Assembly: GCA_009760855.2 (NCBI GenBank)
Contig: WPIO01000266.1
Location: 32,813 to 96,812 of the forward strand
Reading direction: 5' to 3'
DNA from: Cristatella mucedo
Taxonomy: Eukaryota; Bryozoa; Phylactolaemata; Cristatellidae
DNA: 64,000 bases
The notes below the pieces were generated by a model. The model saw only the letters and a list, made by a program, of their open reading frames with translations. It searched no databases and had not been told where the DNA came from. Both the position numbers and the translations under genes were made by a program. Positions 1-17,440 of the stretch are shown piece by piece. Within the stretch, counting starts at the first letter, position 1; the number at the start of each line of letters is the position of its first letter.

Positions 1-2660
1 ATTACGGATGCTGCTGCCCACCTTGCCCCCTGGGCAATTCTTGCCACTGACTAATACCTTGTAGATACTGTCCAGTATTGTTGATAGTATAAGAGCTTTA
101 TGGCGAGGGGGTCCTCCAGATAGTTAGCGATCAACTAAGAATGTGGACCTTTTCGTGAAGCCTTGAAGTCAGTGAATCAGTGCAAAACATTCCAGCGCTA
201 ATTCTTCCTTCTGATAATCACTGTCAGCTGAAGTGCTGCCAGGTTCAGCATTATCCTAGGACCCTGTGAGCAGTGTGGGTGATGCCTGTGGTGAGCTGAC
301 AAAGTAGACTCTATTTTTGGGAGGCTTACATTGTTACACAGCATGCCGAGCTTCGGTGCCATTATTAAAATTGCCGGATTATCACGTTGAGGGTTCCGCC
401 AGCCACACTGCAGAGTAAGCAAAGGACCACGGGAAGCTTCTTATGCTGTATATAACGAGCTGTGTCCTTATGTAATGCTTACTCGTGACTGTCACGTGCC
501 GCCTTATTGTCTCTCACCACATCCGAATCATGTAGCCTTGACGGCCGTCATCGCTGGCTGCTGCCGTTGGTCGCCGATGTGCGTGGACCTCACGGGTGGA
601 CGCCGGTCCTGATGGTCAGCACGCAGCGCTTCTTAAGCATTCAGTCAGGTTCAGTATCCTCGAGATGGACGCTCAACTTTGTGGCAGAACAATCAAAGGA
701 GAGTTGGTGGTGGCAGAAGTCAGGTCATGGCGAGCAGTGAAGCACAGCACAGCCAGCAGCCGTGTGAGCAGCTGGTGGCTGTCGCCCGGGAAGCGATCGT
801 GTAAGGATCGTGCAAAAGCGATGCTTGTGCTTGCTGTCGTGCTCGAGCCAACGGTTGAGTGCTCTGTGACCGATGCTGTCAGAGTCACGACTCGATGCCA
901 GGTGCCCTGGTGCAGTGCAGTGCACCTCCCCTAGGTCGTGAACAACTGTGTGAGGCGTGTCTTGAATTTCCAGACATTGAATCTTATATATATGTAGTAT
1001 GTATGTGTATGTAGGTATGATGCATGCATGCATGCATGCATGTATGTATGTGTATGTATGCATGGCGCCTGTGCATGTATGACCTGTAATGTATGTACAC
1101 TTCACACACTCAATCCTGTTCCCTGTATGGTGACGTCCACCTAGTGCTTGGCAGACGGCTTTCAACGTAGCATACAGACAAATACGCCAATGATTATGTA
1201 ATGCACAAGCATCTTATGGTCTTTCACATAAGTAAAACTGTTGCTGATAGGGTACACATGTTCATAAGAGGTCGGTCCTCTGGGGTTTAATGACCTTTCA
1301 GATGAGCCTTACACTCGAGTCCGTTACTTCACATTCTGCACAACAGGCCACTGTACTGCAGCTCAAAAAAAATCCTGCCCAAAGCTGTAGCAGAGAATAG
1401 AGCTTCGGACCTTTATTGTGTTCAACCTATCCCAAAGAGATGGCGGATTTAGGTCGTGGCGACTGACTCGCCACCATGACTCTTGACTCCTGATTGACCG
1501 AACAATCTTTTACTTTTTGTAATGTGCTTGGGGTCATTGCTCTGCTGCGAACATAATCGTTCAAAAAGAGCCTAGCACTTCGAATTCCAGCATTTTTTCC
1601 AGGTCGAACTTCGTTTGTCCAGTATAATTCCTTTTCTTATGGTGCCCAAGATCGGGAAGAGCAAAAGCAACCCCAAACTACGCCACCGCCACCGAATTTC
1701 ACTGTTGCTTCAGGTAGCTCGTGGGGTGGTAGTACACCAATCTTTTTGCAGACTCACGTTCTCCTTTTTATTGTTAAGCAGATCATGGAATTTGGACTTT
1801 CTTAGTCCATTAAACCTTTCGAGTCTAGTCGTGGGCAAGGGTGGCGGGCTGGAACCCTGAGTCCTTATCTTTATATTACGGTGCTCTCGCCAGCAAAAGG
1901 CTTCTCTGACCCTTCTAAATATGCCGTGTTTGGTATGTCATGACTGTATCTGGGCTCCCTCACCACCTTCCCGGCAGTGATCGCTAACGATCGAGACAGT
2001 TCCCGAACGATGCTCCATACTTGAATAGCCAGCACCCTTTTCAGACGCTGGGTCGTCCCTTCTACGTCTTCTTTGGGCGACGCGTTGGCCTACAACATAC
2101 TTCTCGTGTGTTTTAAGCTTGTCCAGATTGAGCTAACACTGAGGGCTAATTTATGAGTCCGATTCCACGAAGCTGCTTAGGCCCATCTACGCAAGGCTCA
2201 TCACTCTTTCGTTATTTCGATCAAGCAGATCTCCTGCTGCAATGCTGGACTTACTCAAATTCACCAAATAAGGCACTCCAAGCCGCCTAAAGACGGAAAA
2301 CCTGCCCCTTGCGGCCAACAGCGGATGCAGATTGCACAGATATAAGAGAGCTCTTGTGGAACATGCAAAAGCATGAAAGCAATATCAATCCCAGCAATGC
2401 CACATTTAAAGCCTGAAAAATCCAGAGCAATTGTGTGGTTTTTGCAGTTCAAATCACCTCAATGCACTGGTTGCAAGCGACAGCCGTCCATTTGGCTCGG
2501 CATCACACGGCTTACAGAACCTGCTGTAAACCATCCCCACTACGTCTGACCACTCGTTCATTCTTAGTATTAAACAAAACTTCTGCACTTTATTCAGCAC
2601 ACCACAGCCTAAGAGCTTCGCAGTAACAATACCACATCAAACTTGTCCTGGATGGCACTA
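1..2660. other. no gene recognised
   Basis: Unique-looking sequence. Apart from a GTAT microsatellite near 1 kb, I see no conserved domain, no clear splice-bounded exon and no repeat shared with the rest of the window. Confidence 0.5.
995..1065 (+). repeat. (GTAT)n/(GCAT)n microsatellite
   Basis: Mixed GTAT and GCAT units, self-complementary at the GCATGC core. Confidence 0.9.
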
Positions 2661-2664
2661 TGAA

Positions 2665-2789
2665 AAGAGTGAGTGAGAGAGAGAGAGAGAGAGAGAGAGA
2701 AAACAAGAGAGAGAGAGAGAGAGAGCAAGTGAGAGACAATGAGAAAGAGATAGAGAAGAGAGGAGGAGAGAGAGCAAGCGGAGGACAAT

Positions 2790-2829
<40 letters not shown>

Positions 2830-2883
2830 GGAGAGAGGAGAGAGGGAGGGAGAGAAAGAGAGAGAGAGAGAGGGGGGGAGAGG

Positions 2884-2926
<43 letters not shown>

Positions 2927-2935
2927 TGAGAGGGA
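2665..2935 (+). repeat. (GA)n tract
   Basis: GA-rich for about 270 bases, with GGGGA and AAGAGA interruptions. Confidence 0.97.
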
Positions 2936-5149
2936 CATGCCGAGTGATGGAAGGGAGGGCTGAGTTAGAGAAACAGGCAGATTCCTCGTGGCCACCTGCG
3001 CTTCGCCTTGATGTCCGATTGGTTGACGCTGATCAGAGCTGCCCACTGTCGTCTGCGTAGGGAGAAAGTTGGAAGAGCTCGCATACGCCACAAAGGACCC
3101 AGAGGCGCCCCAGCAAGCCGAGCTGAGCAGCCAAGAAGGCAAGCGCTCTGCCTCGCTGCCAAGCCGCTGCTCGCCTCGCCGCTGCAGAAGCGCTGTGCTG
3201 TCAGATGCGGGTGCTTGGCGAGTCGTGCCACAGGTTGAGCACCCAGAGGGCGGCTGCCGTGCGAGGCAGCAGCTGCCGCACCCTTTGTTGAAACCGATGC
3301 GCCCACGCACTGGAGCAAGTATGGCAGCAGCCGCCGCCCTGCCGGCATCCTAACAGTCTTAGCGGCCATGGGCGTTGCAGGAGCTGGCCACGACCCGTCG
3401 GCGTGTGCCAGCCGAGCAGATCTTCTCAGATGGCCGGTCACGTGGACCGCGTGACCGCACTGAGGCCCAGCTGCAGTCGCCTTCACCCAAGCAGCTGCTG
3501 CTCATGGGCGAACTGCAGTGACCGAGGAACCTGGCCGCCGCCGGTGGCTGGCTGCCCTCCGCCGGCAGAGCTCGACTTGCCAAGGGCTGCGGCTTCCTGA
3601 CGCCAGGTGGCCACCACCACCGGCGTCCAGCAGGACCCGTGGCAGACATCGAGAGTGTGTGGTAGAAGCTCTTGCTGTAGTGGGTGCTTTCCTCTGTGTC
3701 TCTCCATGTCTCTCTCTGTGTCTTGTGTCTGTCTGTCTCTCTTTGTCTCGTCTCTGTCTGTCTCTCTCTGTGTCTCTATTGTCTGTCTCTGTCTCGCTTT
3801 TTTTGTCCTCTGTCCCTGTCTCTCAGCTGGCGCCTCTGTCCCCATGGTTGGCTGCTGTGCTCAAGCAACTGGCTGCTACAGCCTCTTGCCTGCCCCTGCT
3901 GCTCACTGTATGCATGCCACGTACTCACGCCGGCTGCGCTGATGTCGCCTGGCACGCACTCATCGAATGCGTGCCAGAGCAACTGCCTTGCCTAATTTCG
4001 AGCCAAAACGATCGCAACGATCTGGTTGTGGTTTTTCTAGATCGAGCAATTCTGAAATCGAGTAGACGTTTCTACGACCCACACAGAGAAACAAATCTCT
4101 TTCTGAGGCGCTTGCATGTGCTGTAAGGTGTGAGCTGCCAACTATCAGCGACGCTGTTTAAACCCTTGACCCAAGTTCGCAGTGGTTCATCTCTAACGGT
4201 GCGCTTCAGTTGCTTACGTAGAGGCTGAATAGGAACCATCGCCTTCAGCAGGCCGACAGCCTCGACCAGGTGCAAGAGAAATAGCTAAACGCTCCTGCGG
4301 GAGGCGCTACACAAGGTGAGCGCTGCTGAAGTTGCCGCGCCACAGCCCGGATGGCTTCGCTGCGATGCCGACCGATCGGGCCCAGCAAGTGTGTTCGGTT
4401 TGCTGTCGAGTGCTCGACCACTGCCTACAGTTACGCAGACTCGGCAGAGGTCCGACGTAACCGTAGCAGATGTCACATAGCACCACCCAATATCTTATCA
4501 CAGCACTGGCTCTTCGTCAAGCAGGCACTCGACTTCACACATCACTCACCTTGTCTCTGAATTTCAGCTCGGGCTCGACCCCATACGACTCTGCTTCCTA
4601 CTAATCAGGTCTTTCAGAGCCAGCTCAGCTCTAACACGAATTGTTTAGCTGTGCCTCTTAGCTGTGCCTCAACATTTTTGGAGACCTGGTACAGCTTCTA
4701 TGCCCAAGGCGTGGATTGCACGGCCGATGGAAGTCATGACATCCCCCTTACCTACATGTCATTTAAAGGATGCCAAAACGCCACCTTTTTTCGCAGATCG
4801 CTCTGCAAAAGAGCATAACAAAATGAGCCCTTCAGGCGCTGGACCCCCCGAAGGCTGCAACCGCTATTGTAACAAATCCAAGCTGAGAATCGTTTATTTC
4901 AGCGGAAAAAGCCTACCTGTCATGCCGAAGGTCACCGAACGCCAAGCTTCACGAGAGAATAAATTGAGGCACGCAACCTAGACTCTCGAAAGGTGAAATT
5001 GCTCCCACCCCGTCAATTTTGAAGAGTGTGCTTGCATACAACGTGAGGAAAGGTGAAGACTGGGGAGCCCCTGAAAATGCTTCTTGTCGGTCCTGCCCCG
5101 AGCTAACCAGGTTTCTGTACGAAGAGGTCCTATGCAAAAGAGGCTGCTA
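2936..5149. other. no gene recognised; GC-rich then mixed
   Basis: GC-rich overlapping open frames on both strands at 2965-3900 have low-complexity translations and no family match. A weak LINE-tail-like string (AAATCTCTTTCTGAGGCGC) occurs near 4090. The rest shows nothing I can name. Confidence 0.5.
3670..3832 (+). repeat. degenerate (TCTG)n/(TC)n
   Basis: TCTC, TGTC and TGTG mixtures; an old compound microsatellite. Confidence 0.85.
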
Positions 5150-5260
5150 GATCAGCTTGTATTTGTATGTGTCTGTGGAGGTGCCCGCTCTTCACCCAGG
5201 TCGTGGGTTTGAGTCGTGTATAGGGCGATCGTTTTTTGCCAACTGCAAATGTGTGAATCA
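5150..5260 (+). mobile_element. SINE family B fragment
   Basis: GGAGGTGCCCGCTCTTCACC, CAGGTCGTGGGTTTGAGTCG, then GGGCGATCGTTTTTTGCC and AACTGCAAATG. The 3' part is lost. Confidence 0.68.
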
Positions 5261-10435
<5,175 letters not shown>

Positions 10436-10573
10436 ATGTAATTCCATTTGAGAGCGCCCCAAGAGAGAACTTCTCTATTCAGCGCGCTTCACTTATGCCC
10501 GCCGGCCTCGAGCCTACGACCTCGGCTCAGACGTTGGCCTCGGAGCGACGCACCTTAACCGCTGGACAAAACC
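10436..10573 (-). mobile_element. SINE family A copy
   Basis: Reverse copy: AGAGCGCCCCAAGAGAGAAC, CTTCACTTATGCCCGCCGGCC, CTCGAGCCTACGACCTCGG and CCTTAACCGCTGGACAAAACC, i.e. tail, B box region and A box region in that order. Confidence 0.8.
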
Positions 10574-10623
10574 AAACACAAACGACACGTCATGCACGCA
10601 AGTGCACTCGCATATTTCGTAAC

Positions 10624-10704
10624 TTATGCGGAGCTCATGCGAGAGCTCTCCCAGATGCGCTCGCGCGCGAATCTCGGAGAGCGCTCGCATGAGCTTCTGC
10701 ATAA
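10624..10704. repeat. long imperfect inverted repeat
   Basis: TTATGCGGAGCTCATGCGAG at the left faces CTCGCATGAGCTTCTGCATAA at the right, with a GC-rich centre (CGCGCGCG). The arms pair over more than 20 bases with few mismatches. Confidence 0.85.
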
Positions 10705-11069
10705 ATTCTATAAATAAAAAAAATATATCTGCACACGGCACGCACACACACTCGTTCATATGTGTCACTCTCGTCTCGGCGGCACTGCTCTTCTGGAGAG
10801 CGCAAAGCGCAAGCCACAAAGCGCAAAGCACATTGCTTTGCTCACCGCACAAGTGCAGCCGCAGTTTGCAAAGAGTTCACGCCCGCAATGCGTGTAAGCC
10901 CAAAGAGATGCCGGCTGACAAGCAGCATACGCTGGAACCAGCGATCATAGAGAGAGTGGAAGTTCTTTTCCTTTTTTTTCGTTTTCCCGGAGGTGGGGCC
11001 GCAGCAGCACTCCAGGCGATTGTGGCAGCGGCTGCCTACAGCGGGCCCCCCGGCTCGAGACTCACTCAC

Positions 11070-11377
11070 CCCGGTTCACCTCACGCGCCGCCCGGTCGCA
11101 GCGTCGCTGCCCCTGCGCGCCAGCTCGCCTTTTCGCCGGTCGGTAGGTTGACGCGCATTCAGGCAGACGGAGACGGCCGGCACTGCAGGCTTGCTCGGTG
11201 GCAGCGCATCGACGACCTTGAGTTGGCCGCGCAGGTCCTTCTTGGTGAGGTGGTCGAGCATGCGTGCGTCCACCCAGGCACTCCATGCAGGCAGCGCGGT
11301 ACTGTGCGGCAGGCCAAGCGAACCGGCAGCCACTCGTTGCCAATCCACTCGTGGCTCATCTCCCCGAACGCCAGAGG
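11070..11377 (-). CDS. PPFIA: liprin-alpha exon 18 (SAM2), several frame breaks
   Basis: After the acceptor CGTTTAG the frame reads PLAFGEMSHEWIGNEWLP, matching the family LAYGDMNHEWIGNEWLP. A later frame reads VDARMLDHLTKKDLRGQLK, again near-identical. Between and after these blocks the frame changes several times: about +2 near 11322-11324, +2 near 11305, +1 near 11274, +1 near 11200 and probably more before the end. All look like short G/C or CA/GT insertions. The 3' boundary at a GTGAGTGAG donor is tentative. The conserved residues identify SAM2 securely; the intact reading frame cannot be given. Confidence 0.85.
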
Positions 11378-11509
11378 CTAAACGGTCAGAGGAGCGCCCA
11401 CAAGCGAGGGTCGAGGCGCCGCACGATTCGCGATTAGCAACCCCGAAGCGATCCTGCAGGAGAGCACGCAGCAGCAGCAGCGCAGTGCTGCAGCTGCAGG
11501 CCATGCAGA

Positions 11510-11960
11510 GAGGAGAGAGAGCAGAGAGAAGCGAGACGTCACGAGAGAGAGAGATACGAGGGAGAGAGAGAGGAGAGAGAGATGGGAGAGGGGGAGAGTT
11601 GAGAGAGAGCAGAGACATGAGAGAGACTTAGACAAGAGACAGACAGGACCGCAGACAGACAGACAGACAGACAGACAGAGAGTCGAGAGAAGAGAGAGAG
11701 AGAGAGAGAGTATAGAGGGAAAGAGAGAGAGAGAGAGAGGAGAGAGAGAGGATCCGAGGAGAGAGAGATAGCAGTGATAGACAGAGACAGACGACAGACA
11801 TTACAGAAAGAGAGCGACAGAGACAGAGAGACAGACAGACAGACAGACAGAGACAGAACAGACATTCGAGCGACAGAGACCTCAGAGAGCAGAGAGAGAG
11901 GAGAGAGAGAGAGGGATCAGACCTATAGCGACACAGACAGACAGAGAGCGACAGAGAGAG

Positions 11961-11996
<36 letters not shown>

Positions 11997-12020
11997 CGAG
12001 AGAGAGAGAGAGAGAGAGAA
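11510..12020 (+). repeat. (GA)n tract with (ACAG)n blocks, about 500 bp
   Basis: GA-rich with (ACAG)n at 11640-11680 and 11827-11850 and scattered GACA. About 130 bases upstream (in gene sense) of liprin exon 18. Confidence 0.97.
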
Positions 12021-12124
12021 AGAGCTCAGGCCATTGCTGCTCTCCAGTTTAAACTGAAACGTTATGCAGCGCTGTCTTGTCAGAAGTGCATAGGCAGCTT
12101 GATGCTCATGCTGCAAGTGTAGTA

Positions 12125-12420
12125 AGCGTTTTTTGATAACAATAAGAATATAAATTTACTATAGCACACTCAGAGAACCGAATCTCTTTCTTGGCACTTT
12201 ACATTTGCTGCAAAGGAAGCATGGTCGAACGGTTAATGGTAGCATGCTCAATGACAACAAGCATAACATTGTTAGAGGTGCCATTCACAAGGTTTTTAGC
12301 ATGCAAATATGGTTAGTGGCAGCATGTACAATTGAGCAGCACACATAAGGACACAAAGAATGAATCACACTGACTTTACTAAATGCTGTGGTGATTAAAT
12401 AGGTGCTTTTGAACTTGAGA
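12125..12420 (-). mobile_element. LINE 3' UTR copy between two GA tracts
   Basis: Reverse copy with an older look: tail hairpin at 12165-12215, GGTTAGTGGCAGCATG and TAAATGCTGTGGTGATTAAATAGGTG. It lies between the (GA)n blocks at 11510-12020 and 12430-12830 and inside the intron between exons 17 and 18. Confidence 0.75.
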
Positions 12421-12429
12421 CTTGAGACA

Positions 12430-12834
<405 letters not shown>

Positions 12835-12913
12835 CACCCGTGTGCACCAGACAGCCGGCAGGTTGCAAGCTAACAAGGCTGAGCACTTGTGCTTCGAGCC
12901 GTCTTCTGCTCAC

Positions 12914-13116
12914 CGATGGAGCCGTGCGAGGCGAGAGCGGTGCAGTGATGCTGACCATCTCTTGTATGGCGAGGCGCAGCTTCAGTCGATGCAGTGGATT
13001 GCTAATGCCGATCTCACGCTGTATCTCTTGATCGGACAGCGAGGCCCATGATGGCGCCCACTTTTCACGTTGGCACGACACGCAGCCACATACCAGGCCG
13101 GCATGCCGACCCACAG
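12914..13116 (-). CDS. PPFIA: liprin-alpha exon 17 (rest of SAM1), frame broken
   Basis: The exon starts [20 protein letters not shown], continues in another frame with [20 protein letters not shown] and ends SPRTAPS before the donor GTGAGC; these match SAM1 of the family almost residue for residue. Between the two halves the expected reading is interrupted by two single-base insertions, one in the CCC run at plus-strand 13057-13059 and one in the CCC run at 13045-13047. The observed length is 203 bases; without the two bases it would be 201 (67 codons), exactly the family length with phase 0 at both ends. Either these are assembly errors or this allele is damaged. Confidence 0.93.
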
Positions 13117-13519
13117 CTACAAGAGAGCAGCAGAGCTCGATTAAAGGTCGATGAAGATCCTGCAGACCAGAGCTGCGGTCGATCGATGAAGCTTGTAGCT
13201 TGTGGGACTCAGGGCTCACTCGCACACGATGGCACACTGCTCGTGCTCTCCTGCTTGTACTGCTCTCGTCTCGTGCGTCACAAAACTGGTAAATTTTCAG
13301 GCTTTCTGCTCAGCACTGACGAAAGGAGTGTCTTAATTATTCCGAAGAAATGCTGTACGTTTGGGCAGATTTCTCAGCAGCTGCCTAATATTTGAAGATG
13401 GCTACTGCTGTGCCCACATTGTCAAATGTCAACCTTGGCACTGACTATCGACCGAGCGCTCAGCGCTTGCCTGCTTCAGTTTCAACTTAATCTCTTTCTA
13501 GGCACTGTATACACGATGG

Positions 13520-13665
13520 TTTGGCCCAGTGGTTAAGGTGCTGGCCCCGACCAAGGTCTGACCGAGGTCGTGGGCTCGAGCTCCGTGGCATATGTGAAGC
13601 GCCTGAATAGGAATTAAGTTATCCTAGGGTGCTACACAAATGAATTATATTTATATTTATACATG
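13520..13665 (+). mobile_element. tRNA-derived SINE, family A (most complete copy)
   Basis: A tRNA-like head with an A box (TGGCCCAGTGG) followed by TTAAGGTGCT, and a B box-like GGGCTCGAGCTCC about 45 bases later, where the consensus is GGTTCGANTCC. The body then ends with GCGCCTGAATAGG...GGGTGCTACACAAATG and an A/T-rich tail, which resembles the LINE 3' tail in this window. No internal gene. An inactive copy with an RNA polymerase III type origin is the simplest reading. Confidence 0.85.
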
Positions 13666-14399
13666 CTTTCAAGGAAGCATGATCAAATGGTTAATGGTAA
13701 CAAGCATAACATGGTTGGAGGATTTTGGCATCTCCCATCAGCAACCGTCATGTAATTCACGTTAGATAGCAAATATATAGCCTGCTTCTGTCTCGGTGTG
13801 AAACCATGCCAGTCTTTCTCTGGCTATTCCTTCAGCAAGCATACACTTGCAACAATCATTGTCCATTCGACTGGCAGCAGACTTGTCCTGTCAGAGGAGT
13901 CACACTACAGCGCACTCGATTACAGCATAACTCGATCAATTTGATCGACCAATTGATCGACCAATTGATCGATCACGAAGATGTAGCTCTTCTGTCACAC
14001 CGAGAGAGGCAGCATTCTGACAACCCAGCGGCTCGTGCAGTTAGCACGGAGGAGCATACATGGGGTGGGCCGGCCGTCGGTAGCACTGCCGCTGCTCGAG
14101 TAGTGAATCCAAGCCGCACGGCACACCGAATCCATGCACGGGTCAAGGAATCACTGTACGGAAGAAGCATGGCCACACAGGATCGCTGGGGGTGTGGCAG
14201 GGTGATGGCTGGTTAGTACTGGCCTCCTCCACTCGGCTCCCCCACCCCGTTGCTAAGGAGCTGGCCACAGCACCAGCACAGGCTGGGGATCACGATTGAC
14301 ATCGTTTCTCGATTCCTTGTCGACTCGTTGGGCTTGCCAGCCGATACAGTGCATGACTCCCTAGAAGCCAGCTCAGCACTCGCTGCACGGCTTGGCCGT

Positions 14400-14512
14400 G
14401 TGGCGATTGCTGAGCGATTGCTGATTGCGATCGCTGATTGCAATCGCTGATTGCGATGGCGATTGCTGGGATTGCAATCGCCGTGGCTCAGCAATCGCCG
14501 CAAGGCTTGGCC
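14400..14512 (+). repeat. GCGATTGCTGA tandem and inverted repeats
   Basis: Several copies of GCGATTGCTGA or GCGATCGCTGA, with inverted copies (GCAATCGC) mixed in. It is next to the (CAG)n tract at 14530. Confidence 0.9.
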
Positions 14513-14529
14513 GTACCGCCCTCTCCGAC

Positions 14530-14536
14530 TGCTGCT

Positions 14537-14589
<53 letters not shown>

Positions 14590-14591
14590 TC
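14530..14591 (+). repeat. (CAG)n, about 18 units
   Basis: CTGCTG followed by about 18 CAG, in the intron between exons 16 and 17, 100 bases downstream of exon 16. On the transcribed strand it is CTG. Confidence 0.97.
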
Positions 14592-14694
14592 GCAGCATGG
14601 CCCTCAGTGCCGCACGGTGTGAGCTCCCCTCCGATCGGCCATGCGATCTTGAGAAGAAAGCACGATAGCACGGGCAGGGCTTCGTGCTGAGTAC

Positions 14695-14776
14695 CTCGAG
14701 CCAAGCGACGACGGTGGGCCCGTTCCACAGGGCAAACGGCGTGCCTGCTTTCATGGCCTCTTCCAGCAGCTCTTCC
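14695..14776 (-). CDS. PPFIA: liprin-alpha exon 16 (SAM1, first part)
   Basis: Codes residues up to 1123. It reads [20 protein letters not shown] then TVVAWLE, matching family [26 protein letters not shown], the first helix of SAM1. The acceptor is CTCTGTTTAG and the donor GTACTC, phase 0. No frameshift. The intron to exon 15 is under 100 bases. Confidence 0.97.
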
Positions 14777-14872
14777 CTAAACAGAGGTGTGGATGAGGAA
14801 AAATTAGCGATGCAGTGATGCAGAGCTCGAGCAGTGTGCAGACTCGATCAACGCTGGCGATCAGCGACTCAC

Positions 14873-14963
14873 TTCTTCTTCCGGCGCCGGTCGTGGTCGC
14901 TCAGCTTGGAGAAGATGCGATTGTCGGCCGCGCGAACGCCTCGTTGTGCCGTCAGTGGCAGAG
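14873..14963 (-). CDS. PPFIA: liprin-alpha exon 15
   Basis: Codes the short linker just before SAM1: two bases, 29 codons, two bases. It ends NRIFSKLSDHDRRRKK, comparable to the family GLSKLGGQAEKNRKLQKK. The acceptor is CATCTTGCAG and the donor GTGAGT. Entry phase fits the single G left by exon 14, and the final AA joins G of exon 16 to give Lys. Confidence 0.9.
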
Positions 14964-15364
14964 CTGCAAGATGAAAGGCAGCGTAACTACGTAGGAGGCA
15001 GCCTTGTTCGCTCTACCCCCCCCCCCGGAAGACGAATCGGCGAAAGCGCCTCTCGTGCCCAGCGTCGGTTTGCTAACGACTGCATGCCACACATGGGCAG
15101 GGCTAACTAACAATATCCGATTTCATAGAAGAAGGGCTTGCCTTTGCACCGATTTCTGTGGCTCCCGATGCCAGTGAAGCTCTCTACTGCTGCCGGGCAG
15201 GAGAGGGAGTGTGGTTTCACTCGTTTCTTGCAAGTAAGTCTCTCAAAACAGATTCTCTCAAAATTACAATGACTCAAAGAGCAACGTAAACAGATAGCAA
15301 GTTTTCTAATGCACATCTAGGGTATAATCGAAGTGATCTGTACATTAATTATTATTTATCACAC

Positions 15365-15710
15365 ATATACTGCAAACAATGGGATTGAATCGATCCTGTG
15401 GCAGGCTGAATGGCCATTTGAGTCGCTTGCACCAGCCTACCTATCACCTCCTCTACGACTGTAATGTGATCTCCCCCCACCTGCTACTCAACATCTAGTC
15501 AACTCGCCATCCCTCGTGCCCTACATTGAATATTTTCGTGATCGATTCTTCAGCTAGCTTGTACCGAAAATCTGGAACTCGCTTCCAGCTGCATTCACTG
15601 CCTGCAATGACCTTGCATCATTCAAGTCACCGCTGTTGCAAACACATCGGTTCCAGTCAGCTTTCCCTTTGCCTCAGTAAACTTGACTTCGTGACTTCCC
15701 CGTGAGCTGC
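15365..15710 (+). mobile_element. LINE 3' coding fragment, different subfamily
   Basis: The translation in pieces resembles the C-terminal part of CR1/L2-type LINE proteins: PKIWNSLPAAFTACND then LASFKSPLLQTHRF, the usual WNSLP...FK..L..HLF pattern. The DNA differs clearly from the 45 kb copy, so a second LINE family is likely. Frameshifts and stops are present. Confidence 0.65.
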
Positions 15711-15941
15711 TATTCATGCTTGGACCCTTAGTCCAGGATTCCGTGCTAGCTAGAGGCCTTGGTAATCAGGACGGGGCGGGGCTGCTATGAGCGTGTTCCT
15801 GCTTCTTGTTACAAGCTGGCCTAAGCATCGTGCCCGCATGTTACCCTGCACGTCACAAAACCTTGGTAGCTGTTTCTATAGCAGTGAGCTGTAAAGCGCC
15901 CGGATTGAGATTTACTTCTCCCAGGAAACTATATAAGCAAG

Positions 15942-16136
15942 CTATTATTATTTTAATATTATTGTTATAAAATATAATTCATTTATATAGCACCATTAGA
16001 GAACTTAATCTCTATTCAAGCGCCTCACATATGCCACAGGGCTCGAGCCCACGACCTCACGACCCACGACTTTGGTCGGGGGGGGGGGGGGGGGGGGGGG
16101 TCAGCACCTTAGCCACTGGGCCAAACCAGCTCGCAT
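15942..16136 (-). mobile_element. SINE family A with long poly-G insert
   Basis: Reverse copy: AT-rich tail, GCACCATTAGAGAACTTAATC, CAAGCGCCTCACATATGCC, B box region GGGCTCGAGCCC, then a run of 22 G (plus strand, about 16079-16100) and the reversed A box CCACTGGGCCA. The poly-G lies between the two boxes. Confidence 0.85.
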
Positions 16137-16515
16137 GATTAAGGACTGGGCATGACTTCACTGGCTGAATGAGGCATACGTGTAGCTCAGCTCGTGTTTG
16201 CAGGGCAGGCAGACTGACATGTCTAACAGACCAGAGGTCAGACCGGTAAGGCCGGATGTCAGACCAGAGGTCAGACAAGACGAGGTGAATGCTAGTGTGC
16301 GTCTCGAAGACCCAAGCAGCCCTTGCAGTGCTGGTGCCATTGGACAGGTGCCGCTCACAGATCTCTTGCTAGTTAAAATTCTTTGTCTGTTTGGTGTAAA
16401 ACGACATCTCAAGACTCATAGCTCACGAATAGATACAGCTATTTAACCCCGTTGCCGGTTTTCTGGTCTGATTGCTTCTGCAGTGGGCTGATTTGTACCG
16501 ATGCTCACAGAAACT

Positions 16516-16629
<114 letters not shown>

Positions 16630-16785
16630 CTCTCCATCACCGTATCTTTCTGCCTCTTTCCTCTGTCTTGCTCTCCCTCTACCACCGTGTCTCTCTGTTC
16701 TATCTTGCTCTCCCAATGTCTGTCGTCTATGTCTCTCACTCCTCCCAAGGGAGCCGGAAGGGATGGAGAAGGGGAGAGGCTGTGT

Positions 16786-16909
<124 letters not shown>

Positions 16910-16957
16910 CAGACAAACAGATTGAGAAAAACGAAAGTAGAAAAAGACAGGTTCTAA

Positions 16958-17048
16958 ATGCTTCATTCGTATAGTGCCCTAAGAGAATTTGAATACTCGA
17001 TTCAGGTGCTTCACATATGCTATATGGCTCGAGGCCACGACATGGTTC
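16958..17048 (-). mobile_element. SINE family A fragment
   Basis: Reverse fragment after a (GA)n tract: GTATAGTGCCCTAAGAG, CAGGTGCTTCACATATGC and TGGCTCGAGGCCACGAC. The head is missing. Confidence 0.72.
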
Positions 17049-17440
17049 GCTAAAGGCAAGCATGAGAGCTGATGCTTAGAAATAGGCGGCGATGGCTGCT
17101 GGGAGCTGAATGACGATCAGCACGACCTGAGCCCGATGCCGATGCTTTAATGGTTTTTGACATCTGCAAGACATAGAACAACGAAGCAAATTCTACCAGT
17201 GTGACTTCTGAATGAGTCGTTCGGCGAACGCAGTGGTTTGTGGCAGAGGGACGGCAGCGAGAATGGCATTGACGATTGCCCTTCCGGAGTCCAGTGGTGC
17301 ATGCCAGCATCTCGAGAATCTCAGGCAAGCATGCATGGGTAGTTGCCCTCTCGTCTCTCTTTTTTTTTGGCCTTCTCTGATCTGAGTGCACCGCTGAAGC
17401 ACGTCACGGCCGCTACATGGCGCTGGCAGCAGTCACTCAC

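Noticed and set aside
2965-3900. Overlapping GC-rich open frames on both strands considered as a gene
   Set aside because: Translations lack any recognisable domain; neither strand is favoured and the flanks are microsatellite.
13520-13600. Possible functional tRNA gene
   Set aside because: A and B boxes are present, but there is no cloverleaf with a proper acceptor stem, and the unit recurs with a LINE-like tail. It is a SINE.
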